64,000 nucleotides of DNA, taken from NCBI RefSeq assembly GCF_900104525.1, contig NZ_LT629711.1:3472001-3536000 (forward strand), in the 5' to 3' direction. Below, piece after piece: positions 8,350 through 19,635 of the stretch. How positions within the stretch are numbered: position 1 is the first letter of the stretch; every line of letters starts with the position of its first letter. The position numbers and the translations under genes were made by a program. Under the pieces are notes generated by a model. It had not been told where the DNA came from, searched no databases, and saw only the letters and a program-made list of their open reading frames with translations. The DNA is from Pedococcus dokdonensis. GTDB lineage: Bacteria; Actinomycetota; Actinomycetes; Actinomycetales; Dermatophilaceae.

Positions 8350-8441
8350 GGCACCCCGTGTGGTGGTACCTCTCCGAACTCCCCCAGGGCAGGAATGCAG
8401 CAAGGGTAGGAGAGCTCTTCCAGGTACGCGGGGTGTCCCTT
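8350..8441 (+). ncRNA. ffs: Signal recognition particle RNA, small type (4.5S-like)
   Basis: The SRP RNA core is clear. Helix 8 reads ctccgaactcccccagggcagg followed by the tetraloop and asymmetric loop ggaatgcagcaagggtagg, and the long stem is closed by ggcaccccg (8350 on) with cggggtgtcc (to about 8440). It binds Ffh and directs ribosomes to the membrane. A TACACT -10 box lies at 8337-8342, 7-8 nt before the expected 5' end. ffs next to dnaX is classical in actinobacteria. Exact ends are approximate. Confidence 0.92.
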
Positions 8442-8456
8442 TGTCTGCCACGACTC

Positions 8457-8512
8457 CCGGGTCTTTGATGGGTTGACCCCACCCTGGCGGGGTCAACCCA
8501 TCAAAGACCCGG
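8457..8512. terminator. 24-bp perfect inverted repeat between ffs and the ABC pair
   Basis: Arms 8457-8480 and 8489-8512 are perfectly complementary over 24 bp, with loop accctggc. The core is gtctttgatgggttgacccc. It lies between ffs (plus) and the converging permease gene (minus), so it can terminate both. It is unusually long and perfect for a simple terminator. Confidence 0.75.
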
Positions 8513-8518
8513 CGGGCG

Positions 8519-9922
8519 TCAGGTGCGGTGGCCCTCGTCGAGGAGCCGGACCCGGCGTCGCCCGAACGCCACCGCGGCGTACGACGCGAGCACCAGCACC
8601 ATCAGGGTGTTCGAGAGGCTCGAGCGGGTCAGCAGCGCCGTCGAAGCGACCCCACCGATGACCGTGAGCAGCAGCGGACGCGAGTACCAGAAGGCGACCG
8701 ACACCACGGCGGACCCCGGCGAGAAGAGGCTGACCGGCGGCAGACCCCGGAACGCGGCCATCAGGTGGGCGCCCGCGACCAACGGCAGCACGGCCAGCGG
8801 CCACACCACGGCGGCAGCCCCGGCCGCGGGCGCGCTGGCCAGGACGAGACCGCCGGCGAGCAGGGACACCACGGCGTACGACGCCGAAGGAGTCACCAGG
8901 TGCGCCAGCGCCTCGCGTCCGTAGGCGAGCCCGATCAGGGGCGGGGTGCCGGCGTTGTCACCTTGCAGCCGCAGGCCCTCGGCCCAGCTGCCGAAGCCGA
9001 GGTAGCAGGCGATGATCCCGGCGAAGGCGACGATGTTGGGGACACCGGGCACCGTCGCGTGGGCGAGCGCCCAGGAGCCGAGGGCGCAGAGCACGGTGCC
9101 GGTGAGGAGCGCCCCTGGCGAGCGCCGCAGCCCCAGCAGGTCGCGTCCGGCCAGCGCCGCGACCGGGCCTCGGGCCCGCAGGCGGGTCCGGCGCAGCCGC
9201 GTCGTGGGGGACGCGACGTCGAGCCGGGCGGCGCGCAGGTCGCCGGCCAGGACGGCACCCCCCATCGTCACCGCGCGGGAGGACTGGGTGCGCAGGGCGA
9301 CATGGTGCAGTGCTCGCAGCGACGTCCGCGACCGCAGGACGGTTGCGGGACCGCGCGGACCGGTCGGCCACGAACGCACCTGGCCCCAGAGCCACATCGC
9401 GGCGAAGCCCAGCCCCAGGGCCAGCCCGGCAACGCTCGCCGGGAGCAGTGCCCACGGCGACGACACCCCGGCGACCACCATCCCGGTGCCGACGACCGCG
9501 CCGGTGAGAAGGCCCCCGACCAGGCAACCGAGCAGGCTCAGCCGCCACCAACGACGCAGCACCACGGCGCGGTCGAGGGCGCTGACGGCGACGTGGTCGA
9601 GGTAGGGGAGGTCCGGCACGACCGGCCCGCGGATCGAGCCCAGGCGGTGCGCGAGCAGCCAGATGGCGAGCGCGAGGGCGCCCACGACCGTCACGCCCTG
9701 GATCCCGGTCAGGTGCCTCGAGATCCAGCCCGGGTCGACGAACAGGAAGAACGCCCGCGAGGCCGGCACGCCGTAGGTGAGGGCAGCGATCACGGCGACG
9801 TACGCGGCATACACGATGTTGCCGTTGCCCTCCTCGGGCAGGCCGCCGCGGATCACCCGGCGCGCCTGGTCGAGGCGCTCGCGGTCGCCGGCGGGACCGG
9901 CCTCGTCGGGTGGTCCGCTCAC
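8519..9922 (-). CDS. Putative ABC transporter membrane protein
   Basis: A 467-residue polytopic protein. GTG 9922 overlaps the stop of the ATPase gene (GTGA on the minus strand), which fixes this start; the longer frame upstream is a shadow of that gene. About ten to twelve hydrophobic segments occur, for example VYAAYVAVIAALTYGV, GVTVVGALALAIWLL, GCLVGGLLTGAVVGTGMVVAG and LLLTVIGGVASTALL. A charged cytoplasmic stretch at roughly residues 170-245 is rich in Arg. No substrate can be read. The tight coupling to the ATPase suggests an ABC-2-like exporter of unknown cargo. Confidence 0.75.
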   Translation of the reverse strand: MSGPPDEAGPAGDRERLDQARRVIRGGLPEEGNGNIVYAAYVAVIAALTYGVPASRAFFLFVDPGWISRHLTGIQGVTVVGALALAIWLLAHRLGSIRGPVVPDLPYLDHVAVSALDRAVVLRRWWRLSLLGCLVGGLLTGAVVGTGMVVAGVSSPWALLPASVAGLALGLGFAAMWLWGQVRSWPTGPRGPATVLRSRTSLRALHHVALRTQSSRAVTMGGAVLAGDLRAARLDVASPTTRLRRTRLRARGPVAALAGRDLLGLRRSPGALLTGTVLCALGSWALAHATVPGVPNIVAFAGIIACYLGFGSWAEGLRLQGDNAGTPPLIGLAYGREALAHLVTPSASYAVVSLLAGGLVLASAPAAGAAAVVWPLAVLPLVAGAHLMAAFRGLPPVSLFSPGSAVVSVAFWYSRPLLLTVIGGVASTALLTRSSLSNTLMVLVLASYAAVAFGRRRVRLLDEGHRT

Positions 9923-10656
9923 GGGGCGACCACGTCGACGACGCGGTCGGCGATCGCCTCGGTCATCGCGGGGTCGTGGCAGGCCACCACGAGCGCGGCG
10001 CCAGCGGCCTTGCGGGCCAGCAGGATCTCGGTGAGCAACCCGCGCTTGTGGGTGTCGAGGCGCTGCTCGGGCTCGTCGAGGAGGAGGACCCGGGACGGGC
10101 GGAACAGCACCAGTGCGAGGTGGAAGAGGTGCTGCTGCCCCGACGAGAGCTCGTGCGGGAAGCGCTCGGACAGGTGGTCGATCTCGAGGCTCACCAGCAG
10201 GTCGTCGGCGCGCTGGTCGGCCGTGCCGATCGCGCCACCCCACGTCGAGTCGATCAGGACGAGGTGGTCGATGACGGTGAGGTCGCGGTATGCCGTGGGG
10301 TAGCCGATCAGGGCGGCGACCCGGGCTCGGGTGGCCGGGTCGCGCTCGTCGAGGGGCTCCCCGTCGAGGCTGGCGGTGCCGTCGGAGGCCTCGAGCGTGC
10401 CGGCAAGGATCCGCAGCAGCGTCGTCTTGCCGCTGCCGTTCTCGCCACGCACGACGACACACTCCCCGGACGAGACGGCGAGGTCGACGGGGGCGAGGAG
10501 CACGTTGCCGTCGACGTGCTTGCCGACGCCGGTGGCCTCGAGGTGCACGGGGAGGGCCTCCGACGCCCCGACCTCCGCGGGTCCGGGGGCCTGCGGCGGG
10601 GTCTCCTGCTTGCGGCGCGCGAACATCTGCCTCCCTCGTCCGCGCCAGTCTGCCAC
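9919..10656 (-). CDS. ABC transporter ATP-binding protein
   Basis: A 245-residue nucleotide-binding domain. Walker A is GENGSGKTT (around residues 71-79), Walker B VLLLDEP, and the H-switch is in VVACHDP. The signature motif reads LSSGQQHLFHLAL instead of LSGGQ, and the residue after the Walker B Asp-Glu-Pro context is unusual (EPEQRLD). The N-terminus (MADWRGRGRQMFARRKQ) is basic, and a second start ATG 10626 is possible. It forms a two-gene operon with the membrane protein. It may be divergently expressed from the dnaX promoter region. Confidence 0.85.
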   Translation of the reverse strand: MADWRGRGRQMFARRKQETPPQAPGPAEVGASEALPVHLEATGVGKHVDGNVLLAPVDLAVSSGECVVVRGENGSGKTTLLRILAGTLEASDGTASLDGEPLDERDPATRARVAALIGYPTAYRDLTVIDHLVLIDSTWGGAIGTADQRADDLLVSLEIDHLSERFPHELSSGQQHLFHLALVLFRPSRVLLLDEPEQRLDTHKRGLLTEILLARKAAGAALVVACHDPAMTEAIADRVVDVVAP

Positions 10657-10753
10657 CGCGCCGGACGGCCGCTCCGGCTGCCTCTCCGACTACCTCCCTG
10701 GCTGCCTCTCGGGTCGGCTCCGGGAGGGGGACGCGGATGTCTGCGGGGGCGAC

Positions 10754-10759
10754 TAGGGT
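10754..10759 (+). promoter_or_regulatory. dnaX -10 box (leaderless)
   Basis: TAGGGT ends 7 nt before the dnaX GTG at 10767, giving a predicted transcription start at or next to the start codon. No purine-rich ribosome site precedes the GTG, which supports leaderless translation. The -35 region is not clear. Confidence 0.55.
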
Positions 10760-10766
10760 TCCCGAG

Positions 10767-13157
10767 GTGAGCACCGCCCTGTACCGCCGCTACCGGCCCG
10801 AGAGCTTCGCCGACGTCATCGGGCAGGAGCACGTCACCGAGCCGCTCATGCAGGCGCTGCGCACCGGTCGGGTCAACCACGCCTACCTCTTCTCGGGCCC
10901 GCGCGGCTGCGGCAAGACCACCAGCGCCCGCATCCTGGCCCGCTGCCTCAACTGCGAGCAGGGGCCGACCCCCACCCCGTGCGGCAGCTGCGACTCCTGC
11001 GTCGCGCTCGCCCGCGGCGGGGCCGGCAGCGTCGACGTGATCGAGATCGACGCGGCCAGCCACGGAGGTGTCGACGACGCGCGCGACCTGCGCGAGCGGG
11101 CGTCCTACGGACCGGCCCAGAGCCGCTACAAGATCTACATCATCGACGAGGCCCACATGGTCACCCCGCAGGGCTTCAACGCCCTGCTCAAGATCGTCGA
11201 GGAGCCGCCCGAGCACGTGAAGTTCGTCTTCGCGACGACCGAGCCCGAGAAGGTCATCGGCACGATCCGCAGCCGCACCCACCACTACCCGTTCCGGCTG
11301 GTGCCGCCGGGCCAGCTGTCCGACTACATGGCCTCGCTGTGCCAGCAGGAGGGTGTCGCCGTCGCTCCGGGCGTGCTGTCCTTCGTCACCCGTGCAGGCG
11401 GCGGCTCGGTGCGTGACTCGCTGTCCGTGCTCGACCAGCTGATCGCCGGCTCCGGCGACGAGGGCCTCACCTACGAGAGCGCGGCGGCGCTGCTGGGGTT
11501 CACCGACGCCGAGCTGCTCGACGCGATCATCGACGCCTTCGCCGCCGCCGACTCCGCCGGGGTGTTCCACCAGGTCGACCGGGTGATCGAGACCGGGCTC
11601 GACCCGCGCCGGTTCGTCGAGGACCTGCTCGAGCGGCTGCGCGACCTCATCGTCGTCGCGGCCGTCCCGGACGGCGCCTCGTCGGTGCTGCGCGGCGTGC
11701 CCGAGGACCAGCTCGAGCGGATGCGCCAGCAGGCCGCCGCCTTCGGTGGCGGGGCGTTGTCCCGCGCCGCCGACATCGTCAACGCCGGCCTCACCGAGAT
11801 GACCGGCGCCACCGCGCCGCGGCTCCAGCTCGAGCTGATCTGCGCGCGCGTCCTGCTCCCCGCCGCCTCCGGCGAGTCCGGGTATGCCGCGCGGCTCGAC
11901 CGCCTCGAGCGTCGCCTCGACGTCGAGGGGGTGCCCTCGGGCGCCCAGCCGCCGGCGACGACGGCGTCGGCCGCCCCCGCCCCCGCCTCGCCGGCGCCGG
12001 CCCCCGCCTCGCCGGCGTCCGCCCCCGCCCCGGCCGTGCCTGCCGCGTCCGCCCCCACCGCCTCGGCCGCGCCCGCTGCTCCGGTGGCCACTCCGGTCGC
12101 TGCTCCGGCCTCCGAGGCGCCCAGCCGTCCGCAGGCCGAGCCGTCGACCCCGACGCCACCGGTCGCGGAGCCGACCGGCTCGCCCACTGGGGCCGGGGAG
12201 CCCGCGGTCGCCGAGCCGGTGGACCAGTCGCCGCAGCCCACCAGCCCCGCTCCCGAGCCCGTGTCCGAGCCCGTGTCCGAGCCTGCCGCCGCTGCTGCCG
12301 AGACCGAGCCGACGCGACCGGCCGCGATCGCCGGCGGGATGGACGTCGCGGCGATCCGCCGGGCCTGGCCCGACATCCTCGCCTGGATCTTCAAGCACAA
12401 GCGGACGACCTGGACGCTGCTGTCGGAGCACGCCTCGGTGCACGACTACGACGGGTCCAAGGTGGTGCTGGGCATCTCGACCGTCGGCATCGCCAACACC
12501 TTCCGGCACGGCCCGCACGCCGACCTCGTCCGCCAGGCCCTGATCGACGTGCTCGGGGTCGATGCCCGCGTCGAGGGCGTGCCGACGCCTGACGCGGCGG
12601 CGAGCGCACCGTCCGGCGAGGCGCACCCCACCGTGACCCCTGCCAACCGGTTCCCCTCCGACGACCCCGCGGTGAAGGGCGACAACCCGGCGCCGCGAGC
12701 GTCCGGCGGATCGTCCGCTGCCGGTTCGGGCGGTGGTGCTGCCGCGCAGGGTGGTGCCGGGCAGCGAGGTGGCGACCCCACGGCATACGCCGGTCTCGCG
12801 GCGTCCAGCCCGCCCCCCGAGACCGGCGGCGGCTGGGCGACGGCGTCGTCGGGCCCGTCGAGCGGGCCGAGCTGGGCCAGCGAGGCCCCGGGCGGCTCGC
12901 CCCCGGCGGCACCACCCGCAGGCTCGCCACCGGCCACGGACCAGGCTCCGACTGCCGCGGAGCCGGGCACGGGCTCGAGGTTGGCAGCGGCCAAGGCGGC
13001 CGTCGCCGCGGAGGAGCCGGCCCGCACCCCTGACACCTACGTCGCCGACGACAGCGCGGCCAGCGCCGACGACGAGGACATCGCCGAGCTCGGCGAGGTG
13101 GGCCGCCCCGTGATCGAGCGGCTGCTCGGTGGCAAGGTCATCGACGAGGGGCCGTGA
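10767..13157 (+). CDS. dnaX: DNA polymerase III subunit gamma/tau
   Basis: The clamp-loader ATPase of 796 residues. It starts MSTALYRRYRPESFADVIGQEHV, the universal DnaX N-terminus. Walker A is GPRGCGKTT (near residue 45), the zinc-binding cysteines are in CLNC and CGSCDSC, Walker B is IIDEAHM and sensor 1 lies in FATTEPEKV. From about residue 390 the sequence becomes a long Ala/Pro/Ser-rich tail with a folded insert (AIRRAWPDILAWIFKHKRTTWTLL) that is typical of the actinobacterial tau C-terminus. I see no A-tract for programmed frameshifting, so only a full-length product is expected. The TAGGGT -10 box fixes the GTG start. Confidence 0.96.
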   Translation: MSTALYRRYRPESFADVIGQEHVTEPLMQALRTGRVNHAYLFSGPRGCGKTTSARILARCLNCEQGPTPTPCGSCDSCVALARGGAGSVDVIEIDAASHGGVDDARDLRERASYGPAQSRYKIYIIDEAHMVTPQGFNALLKIVEEPPEHVKFVFATTEPEKVIGTIRSRTHHYPFRLVPPGQLSDYMASLCQQEGVAVAPGVLSFVTRAGGGSVRDSLSVLDQLIAGSGDEGLTYESAAALLGFTDAELLDAIIDAFAAADSAGVFHQVDRVIETGLDPRRFVEDLLERLRDLIVVAAVPDGASSVLRGVPEDQLERMRQQAAAFGGGALSRAADIVNAGLTEMTGATAPRLQLELICARVLLPAASGESGYAARLDRLERRLDVEGVPSGAQPPATTASAAPAPASPAPAPASPASAPAPAVPAASAPTASAAPAAPVATPVAAPASEAPSRPQAEPSTPTPPVAEPTGSPTGAGEPAVAEPVDQSPQPTSPAPEPVSEPVSEPAAAAAETEPTRPAAIAGGMDVAAIRRAWPDILAWIFKHKRTTWTLLSEHASVHDYDGSKVVLGISTVGIANTFRHGPHADLVRQALIDVLGVDARVEGVPTPDAAASAPSGEAHPTVTPANRFPSDDPAVKGDNPAPRASGGSSAAGSGGGAAAQGGAGQRGGDPTAYAGLAASSPPPETGGGWATASSGPSSGPSWASEAPGGSPPAAPPAGSPPATDQAPTAAEPGTGSRLAAAKAAVAAEEPARTPDTYVADDSAASADDEDIAELGEVGRPVIERLLGGKVIDEGP

Positions 13158-13160
13158 GCC

Positions 13161-13742
13161 GTGGCGCCGAGCCGGATCCCGTTCGCTGAGCTCCTGACCA
13201 GGCCCACCGCCGTCGAGCGGGCGGCTCCGTTGCCGGGAGACGACCGGGTGTTCCCGGCCGACGTCGTGATGGACCGGGCCTGCACCCTCGCCGCGCCACC
13301 CGAGGTGGTCTGGCCGTGGATCGTCCAGCTCGGCAAGGAGCGCGCCGGCTGGTACTTCCCGGGCTGGCTCGAACGAGCCGTGCCGTCGAAGCGTCGCGGG
13401 TTGCGGCACGTCGCCCCCGAGCTCCAGGGGCTCGAGGTCGGCGCCGTGGTGCCCGACTGGGGCGGCGCCCACGCGACCTTCACGGTGCTCGAGCTGGAGC
13501 CGGCCGACCACCTGCTCCACGGCTCGGTCCGAGGGCGCACCCGGCTCACCTGGTGCCTCCACCTGACTCCCGTCGGGAGCGACCGCACCCGGCTGCACCT
13601 GCGCCTGCGGCTGGCCCCGGTGCGCAGGCGGCGGCTGGCCGCGCACGTCGGTGGGCTGTTCGACCAGCTCACGGTGATGGGGCTGGCGGCCGGACTCCGC
13701 GAGCGGCTCCCCACCGGTTCGGGGTATCACCGGGCGCAATAG
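13161..13742 (+). CDS. SRPBCC-family (polyketide cyclase-like) protein
   Basis: A 193-residue protein starting at GTG 13161, 3 bp after dnaX, so probably cotranscribed. The pattern [33 protein letters not shown] and later [23 protein letters not shown] fits the START/SRPBCC hydrophobic-pocket fold, with alternating beta strands and a C-terminal helix ([19 protein letters not shown]). Ligand unknown. It has no signal peptide. Its place between dnaX and recR seems to be an insertion in an otherwise conserved pair. Confidence 0.75.
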   Translation: MAPSRIPFAELLTRPTAVERAAPLPGDDRVFPADVVMDRACTLAAPPEVVWPWIVQLGKERAGWYFPGWLERAVPSKRRGLRHVAPELQGLEVGAVVPDWGGAHATFTVLELEPADHLLHGSVRGRTRLTWCLHLTPVGSDRTRLHLRLRLAPVRRRRLAAHVGGLFDQLTVMGLAAGLRERLPTGSGYHRAQ

Positions 13743-13803
13743 CGCGCTGGATCACCCCGCACCGGTCCGGGGCGGCGGCGCGGGCGCTGACACCACGAGG
13801 GCA

Positions 13804-13809
13804 TAGGCT
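13804..13809 (+). promoter_or_regulatory. recR -10 box (leaderless)
   Basis: TAGGCT ends 7 nt before the GTG start of recR at 13817, with no ribosome site between. The spacing equals that of dnaX. Confidence 0.55.
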
Positions 13810-13816
13810 CACCGAT

Positions 13817-14416
13817 GTGTACGAAGGTGTGGTCCAGGACCTGATCGACGAGCTCGGCCGGTTGCCCGGCGTGGGGCCCAAGAGCGCCCAGCGGATCGCG
13901 TTCCACCTGCTCCAGGCCGACGCGATCGACGTGAAGCGGCTCGTCGAGGTGCTCACCGAGGTCAAGGCCAAGGTGCGGTTCTGCGAGACCTGCGGCAACG
14001 TCGCGGAGTCCGAGCAGTGCCGGATCTGCGCCGACCCACGCCGCGACGGCACCGCGATCTGCGTCGTCGAGGAGCCCAAGGACGTGGTCGCCATCGAGCG
14101 CACCCGTGAGTTCCGCGGCCGCTACCACGTGCTCGGTGGGGCGATCAGCCCGATCGACGGCGTGGGTCCCGACGACCTGCGGATCAAGGAGCTGATGACC
14201 CGCCTGGCGTCGGGTGAGGTCACCGAGATCATCATCGCCACCGACCCCAACCTCGAGGGCGAGGCGACGGCGAGCTACCTCGCCCGGTTCCTGCGCCCGA
14301 TGGGGCTCAAGGTCACCCGGTTGGCCTCCGGCCTGCCGGTCGGCGGCGACCTGGAGTACGCCGACGAGGTCACCCTCGGCCGGGCGTTCGAAGGCAGGAG
14401 GCTGCTCGATGTCTGA
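13817..14416 (+). CDS. recR: Recombination mediator RecR
   Basis: RecR acts with RecO/RecF to load RecA at gaps. The 199-residue protein has family length. An N-terminal helix-hairpin-helix region ([21 protein letters not shown]), the four-Cys zinc finger CETC-x8-CRIC (about residues 56-71), a Toprim domain ([16 protein letters not shown] to [15 protein letters not shown]) and the C-terminal [21 protein letters not shown] are all present. GTG 13817 is set by the -10 box. The stop overlaps the following DUF5063 start by eight bases. Confidence 0.97.
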   Translation: MYEGVVQDLIDELGRLPGVGPKSAQRIAFHLLQADAIDVKRLVEVLTEVKAKVRFCETCGNVAESEQCRICADPRRDGTAICVVEEPKDVVAIERTREFRGRYHVLGGAISPIDGVGPDDLRIKELMTRLASGEVTEIIIATDPNLEGEATASYLARFLRPMGLKVTRLASGLPVGGDLEYADEVTLGRAFEGRRLLDV

Positions 14417-14963
14417 CGACCTGCAGGTGCTCGCCGACGACTGTGCCGGCGAGGCGCGCACCTTCCTCTCGACCATGACCGAGGTGGCGTCCGGCAGTGA
14501 GCCGGCCGCCGCGATGCCGATGACGCTGCTGGCCCTGTCGCAGGTGCTGCTGATGGGTTCGCGGCTCGGGGCGATCGAGGACGTCGTGCCCGAGGAGCGG
14601 TTCGAGGCCGACCCGGGTCCGGACGTCGACGTCGACCCGCTGCGCAGCGCGCTGGCCAACCTGTTCGAGGGCCTCGACGACTACGCCTACGTCGTCGACC
14701 CGCTCGTCGACGTCGAGGTGGCCCGCAGCGCGTTGTCCGAGGACGTGGCTGAGATCGCCTCAGCCCTCTCGCACGGCCTGCGCCACTACGAGGCCGGGCG
14801 CGCGTCGGAGGCGCTGTGGTGGTGGCAGTTCAGCTACCTCTCGACCTGGGGTGACGCGGGCGCCCGCAGCCTGCGGGCGATGGTGTCGCTGCTCGCGCAC
14901 ATCCGGCTGGACGCCGACGAGGAGTCCGTCTCCGAGGCCGAGTTCGACGCCCTGCACCCCTGA
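14409..14963 (+). CDS. DUF5063 family protein
   Basis: A 184-residue acidic, mostly helical soluble protein overlapping the end of recR. It contains [29 protein letters not shown] and a Trp-rich region [33 protein letters not shown], which match the DUF5063 pattern. Family function is unknown, although it follows recR in many actinobacteria, which suggests a link to DNA repair or simple cotranscription. No catalytic motif is seen. Confidence 0.85.
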   Translation: MSDDLQVLADDCAGEARTFLSTMTEVASGSEPAAAMPMTLLALSQVLLMGSRLGAIEDVVPEERFEADPGPDVDVDPLRSALANLFEGLDDYAYVVDPLVDVEVARSALSEDVAEIASALSHGLRHYEAGRASEALWWWQFSYLSTWGDAGARSLRAMVSLLAHIRLDADEESVSEAEFDALHP

Positions 14964-14973
14964 CCGCCGCCAC

Positions 14974-15022
14974 CGTTCGAGGTGATGTTGTACCGGAATC
15001 CGGTCGGGTATCACCTCGAACG
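14974..15022. terminator. Two-level stem-loop between convergent genes
   Basis: Outer arms cgttcgaggtgat (14974-14986) and atcacctcgaacg (15010-15022) are perfect over 13 bp. They enclose an inner dyad accgg-aat-ccggt. It lies between the DUF5063 gene and the converging ABC permease gene, so it can serve as a bidirectional terminator. Confidence 0.75.
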
Positions 15023-15030
15023 CCGGGCGG

Positions 15031-16181
15031 TCAGGCGATGCGGGTGCCGTTCGGGAGGCGCCGGATCGGGGTCCGGAGCCGACTGCCGGCCAGGACCGTG
15101 GCGCCGCCCCCGGCGAGCAGCAGGAACGCCAGGCCGTAGGGCCAGACCGGTGCGGTGTCGAGTGCCTTCTGCAACGGGTCGTCGGAGCCCTCGTCGGTGT
15201 AGTCGCCGGAGAACATCGCGACGTCGCGGGCGCAGGAGTCCTCGACCTCGGCGCCCGGTCCGTTGCGGGCGGCGCGCGCACCGGCGCTGATCCACCGCAT
15301 CGGCGTGAACCCGCTGGAGTAGATGCCGTTCTCCTTGCGCGGAGCCGATGGCGCGGCGTCGGCCACCACCACGAACGGGTTGAGCGGCAGGATCCACCAG
15401 ATCCGTTCGGTGTGGGCGACCGTCGTGCGGCGCGTGAAGGTCGTGCAGTCGGCTCTGGTCGGTTGCTGGTTCGCCTTCTGGAGCTCCTCGATCTGCTCGG
15501 GGGTCAGGTTCGGGTCGGCCGGGTCGAAGGCCGGCGGCTGGTGCTGCTCGTACCAGTTGTCCGGGATGCCGTGGACCTGCTGGGTCTCCTGCTGCGTGAC
15601 GAGGAAGGCGCTGAGCCCGAAGCCGATGGTCGTGCCGAAGACCAGCGCCCCCATCGTCAGGTAGGTCAGCACCGCTGACGAGACGGTCCGCGCGGTGAGC
15701 GTCGAGAACATCAGCCCGATCGCGCAGGTGACGGCGAGCACCAGCACCAGCACCAGCAGCGACAGCACGATCCGGCCGCCGGAGATCCCGCCCTCGAACC
15801 ACGCCCAGGCCAGGAACGGCAGCGCGGTCGCGAGGAATGCCAGCGCCACCACCCAGGCCGACAGGAGCTTGCCGAGCGCGATGTCCCACGGCGTCAGCAG
15901 TGTCGTCTGCAGGGTGGCCAGCACCCCGTGCTCGCGGTCGCCGTTGACCGACGTGGCGGTCAGGGACGGGACGATCAGCATCGAGAGGCCGAGGACGAAG
16001 AAGACCACGATGTCGTACATCGCCGAGCCGGAGCGCAGGTCGGGGTCGTTGGTGGCCCAGTAGGACAGGAAGCTGACGCCGGCGATCAGCAGCACCCAGA
16101 TCCCGAAGACGATCGGCCAGCGCGAGGTGCGCAGCCGCTGGCGCAGCTCGAGGGCCGCGATGGTGCGGATGCCGTGCCAGC

Positions 16182-16185
<4 letters not shown>
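15031..16185 (-). CDS. ABC-2 type permease
   Basis: A 384-residue membrane protein. It opens ALELRQRLRTSRWPIVFGIWVLL, the usual ABC-2 start, then has IVVFFVLGLSMLIVPSLTATSVNGDREHGVLATL (the NG-DRE-G-L motif of the family) and several further membrane segments. A large extracytoplasmic loop of about 140 residues (QETQQVHGIPDNWYEQ to SDDPLQKALD) separates segments 5 and 6 and holds two Cys that might form a disulfide. Its ATG overlaps the ATPase stop (ATGA). Substrate unknown. Confidence 0.88.
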
Positions 16186-17096
<911 letters not shown>

Positions 17097-17195
17097 GCGC
17101 GAAGGCTAGCGGCGCGGTGACGAGCGGACCTGAGCTTTCGTACTCACCCACGCGTCCGGCATACGGCACCCGCGTCACACGATGAGGACCGCCGT

Positions 17196-17256
17196 TAGAC
17201 TGGCCGCCCGTCCCACCCGCACGCCCCACCCGCACCCCTGCCCGTGGTCCCAGGAG
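17196..17256 (+). promoter_or_regulatory. lysC -10 box and ribosome site
   Basis: TAGACT at 17196-17201 is a -10 candidate and AGGAG at 17252-17256 lies 7 nt before GTG 17264. The transcript would have a leader of roughly 55-60 nt, unlike the leaderless genes nearby. I see no T-box, attenuator or lysine riboswitch in it. Confidence 0.5.
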
Positions 17257-17263
17257 AAGCACC

Positions 17264-18531
<1,268 letters not shown>

Positions 18532-18535
<4 letters not shown>

Positions 18536-19623
18536 CCTCACTCGCCTCGAGGGCGCCCCGCCCGACCCTCGCGCTGGTCGGTGCCACGGGTGCCGTGGGG
18601 GCGGTGACCCAGCAGGTGCTCGCCATGCGCGCCGACATCTGGGGTGAGATCCGCGCCGCCGCGGCGCCCGAGGACGCCGGCACGGTGCTCACCGTCTGTG
18701 GCCGCGAGGTCGTCGTCCAGGAGCTGACGCCCGAGTTCTTCGACGGTGTCGACATCGCCCTCGTCGACGTGCCGGCCCCGGTCGCCGCGCACTGGGCGCC
18801 GATCGCGGCGCAGCGCGGTGTCGTCGTCATCGACAACAGCTCGGCACTGCGCGGCGATCCCGAGATCCCGCTCGTCGTGCCCGAGGTCAACCCGCTCCAG
18901 GTCCGCAACCGGCCCAAGGGCATCATCGCCAACCCGGGGGCGACGACCCTGACGATGATCGACGCCCTCGGGGTGCTGCACGCCGGGTGGGAGCTGACCG
19001 AGCTGGTGGTCGCCTCCTACCAGGCCGCCTCGGGTGCGGGCCGGGTGGGGATGGCCCGCCTCTACGACGAGCTCGAGGTCGTGGCCGGGCACCGCGAGCT
19101 CGGCCACCAGCCGGGTGACGTCCGCCGCCTCATCGAGCACGAGCTCGGCGCCGAGTCCCCCTTCCCGGCTCCGCTGGCGCTCAACGTCGTGCCGTGGATC
19201 GGCACCGCCGCCGAGGACGGCTGGACCTCGGAGGAGCTCAAGATCCGCAACGAGACCCGTAAGGTGCTCGGGCTGCCCGAGCTCCGCGTCTCCGCCACCT
19301 GCGTCCGGGTGCCGGTCATCACCACCCACTCGGTCGCGGTGCACGCGACCTTCGCCCGCCGCATCGACGTGGCCGAGGCGCGGCAGGCGCTGGTCGAGGC
19401 ACCCGCGGTCGTCGTGCTGGACGACCCCGAGAGCCGCGAGTTCCCGACCCCCTCCGACACGGTGGGCTCCGACCCGCGGTTCGCGGGGCGACTGCGCCAG
19501 GCGCTCGACTTCCCGAACACCCTCGACTTCTTCATCTGCGGAGACAACCTGCGCAAGGGCGCGGCGCTCAACATGGTGCAGGTCGCCGAGCTGGTCGCGA
19601 AGGACCTGGCTGTCGTCAGCTGA
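18532..19623 (+). CDS. asd: Aspartate-semialdehyde dehydrogenase-like protein lacking the catalytic Cys
   Basis: A 363-residue protein with the Asd fold and location, directly after lysC. Kept: the NADP loop [41 protein letters not shown], the base His in THS, and [10 protein letters not shown]. Lost: the active-site block normally NPNC(S/T)T reads NPGATT (bases 18932-18949), so the nucleophilic Cys is Ala. The SAGGS substrate/phosphate loop is also replaced, by DVPAPV. As an acyl-enzyme mechanism needs that Cys, normal Asd activity is unlikely. The frame is intact with normal codon use, so it is a maintained pseudoenzyme or has a new role. A genuine Asd should exist elsewhere. Confidence 0.85.
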
Positions 19624-19635
19624 GCCGCGCTGACC

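Noticed and set aside
10767..13157. Programmed frameshift in dnaX giving a gamma form
   Set aside because: No A6-A7 slippery run with a following stem is visible; codon use here avoids such tracts.
10308..13739. Very long minus-strand open frame (over 1100 codons) opposite dnaX
   Set aside because: It is antisense to dnaX and recR-region genes with strong family matches; its protein is low-complexity Arg/Gly/Ala, as expected from GC-rich shadow frames.
17202..17251. Lysine riboswitch or attenuator before lysC
   Set aside because: The leader is only about 55-60 nt, GC-rich and without the multi-stem L-box elements.
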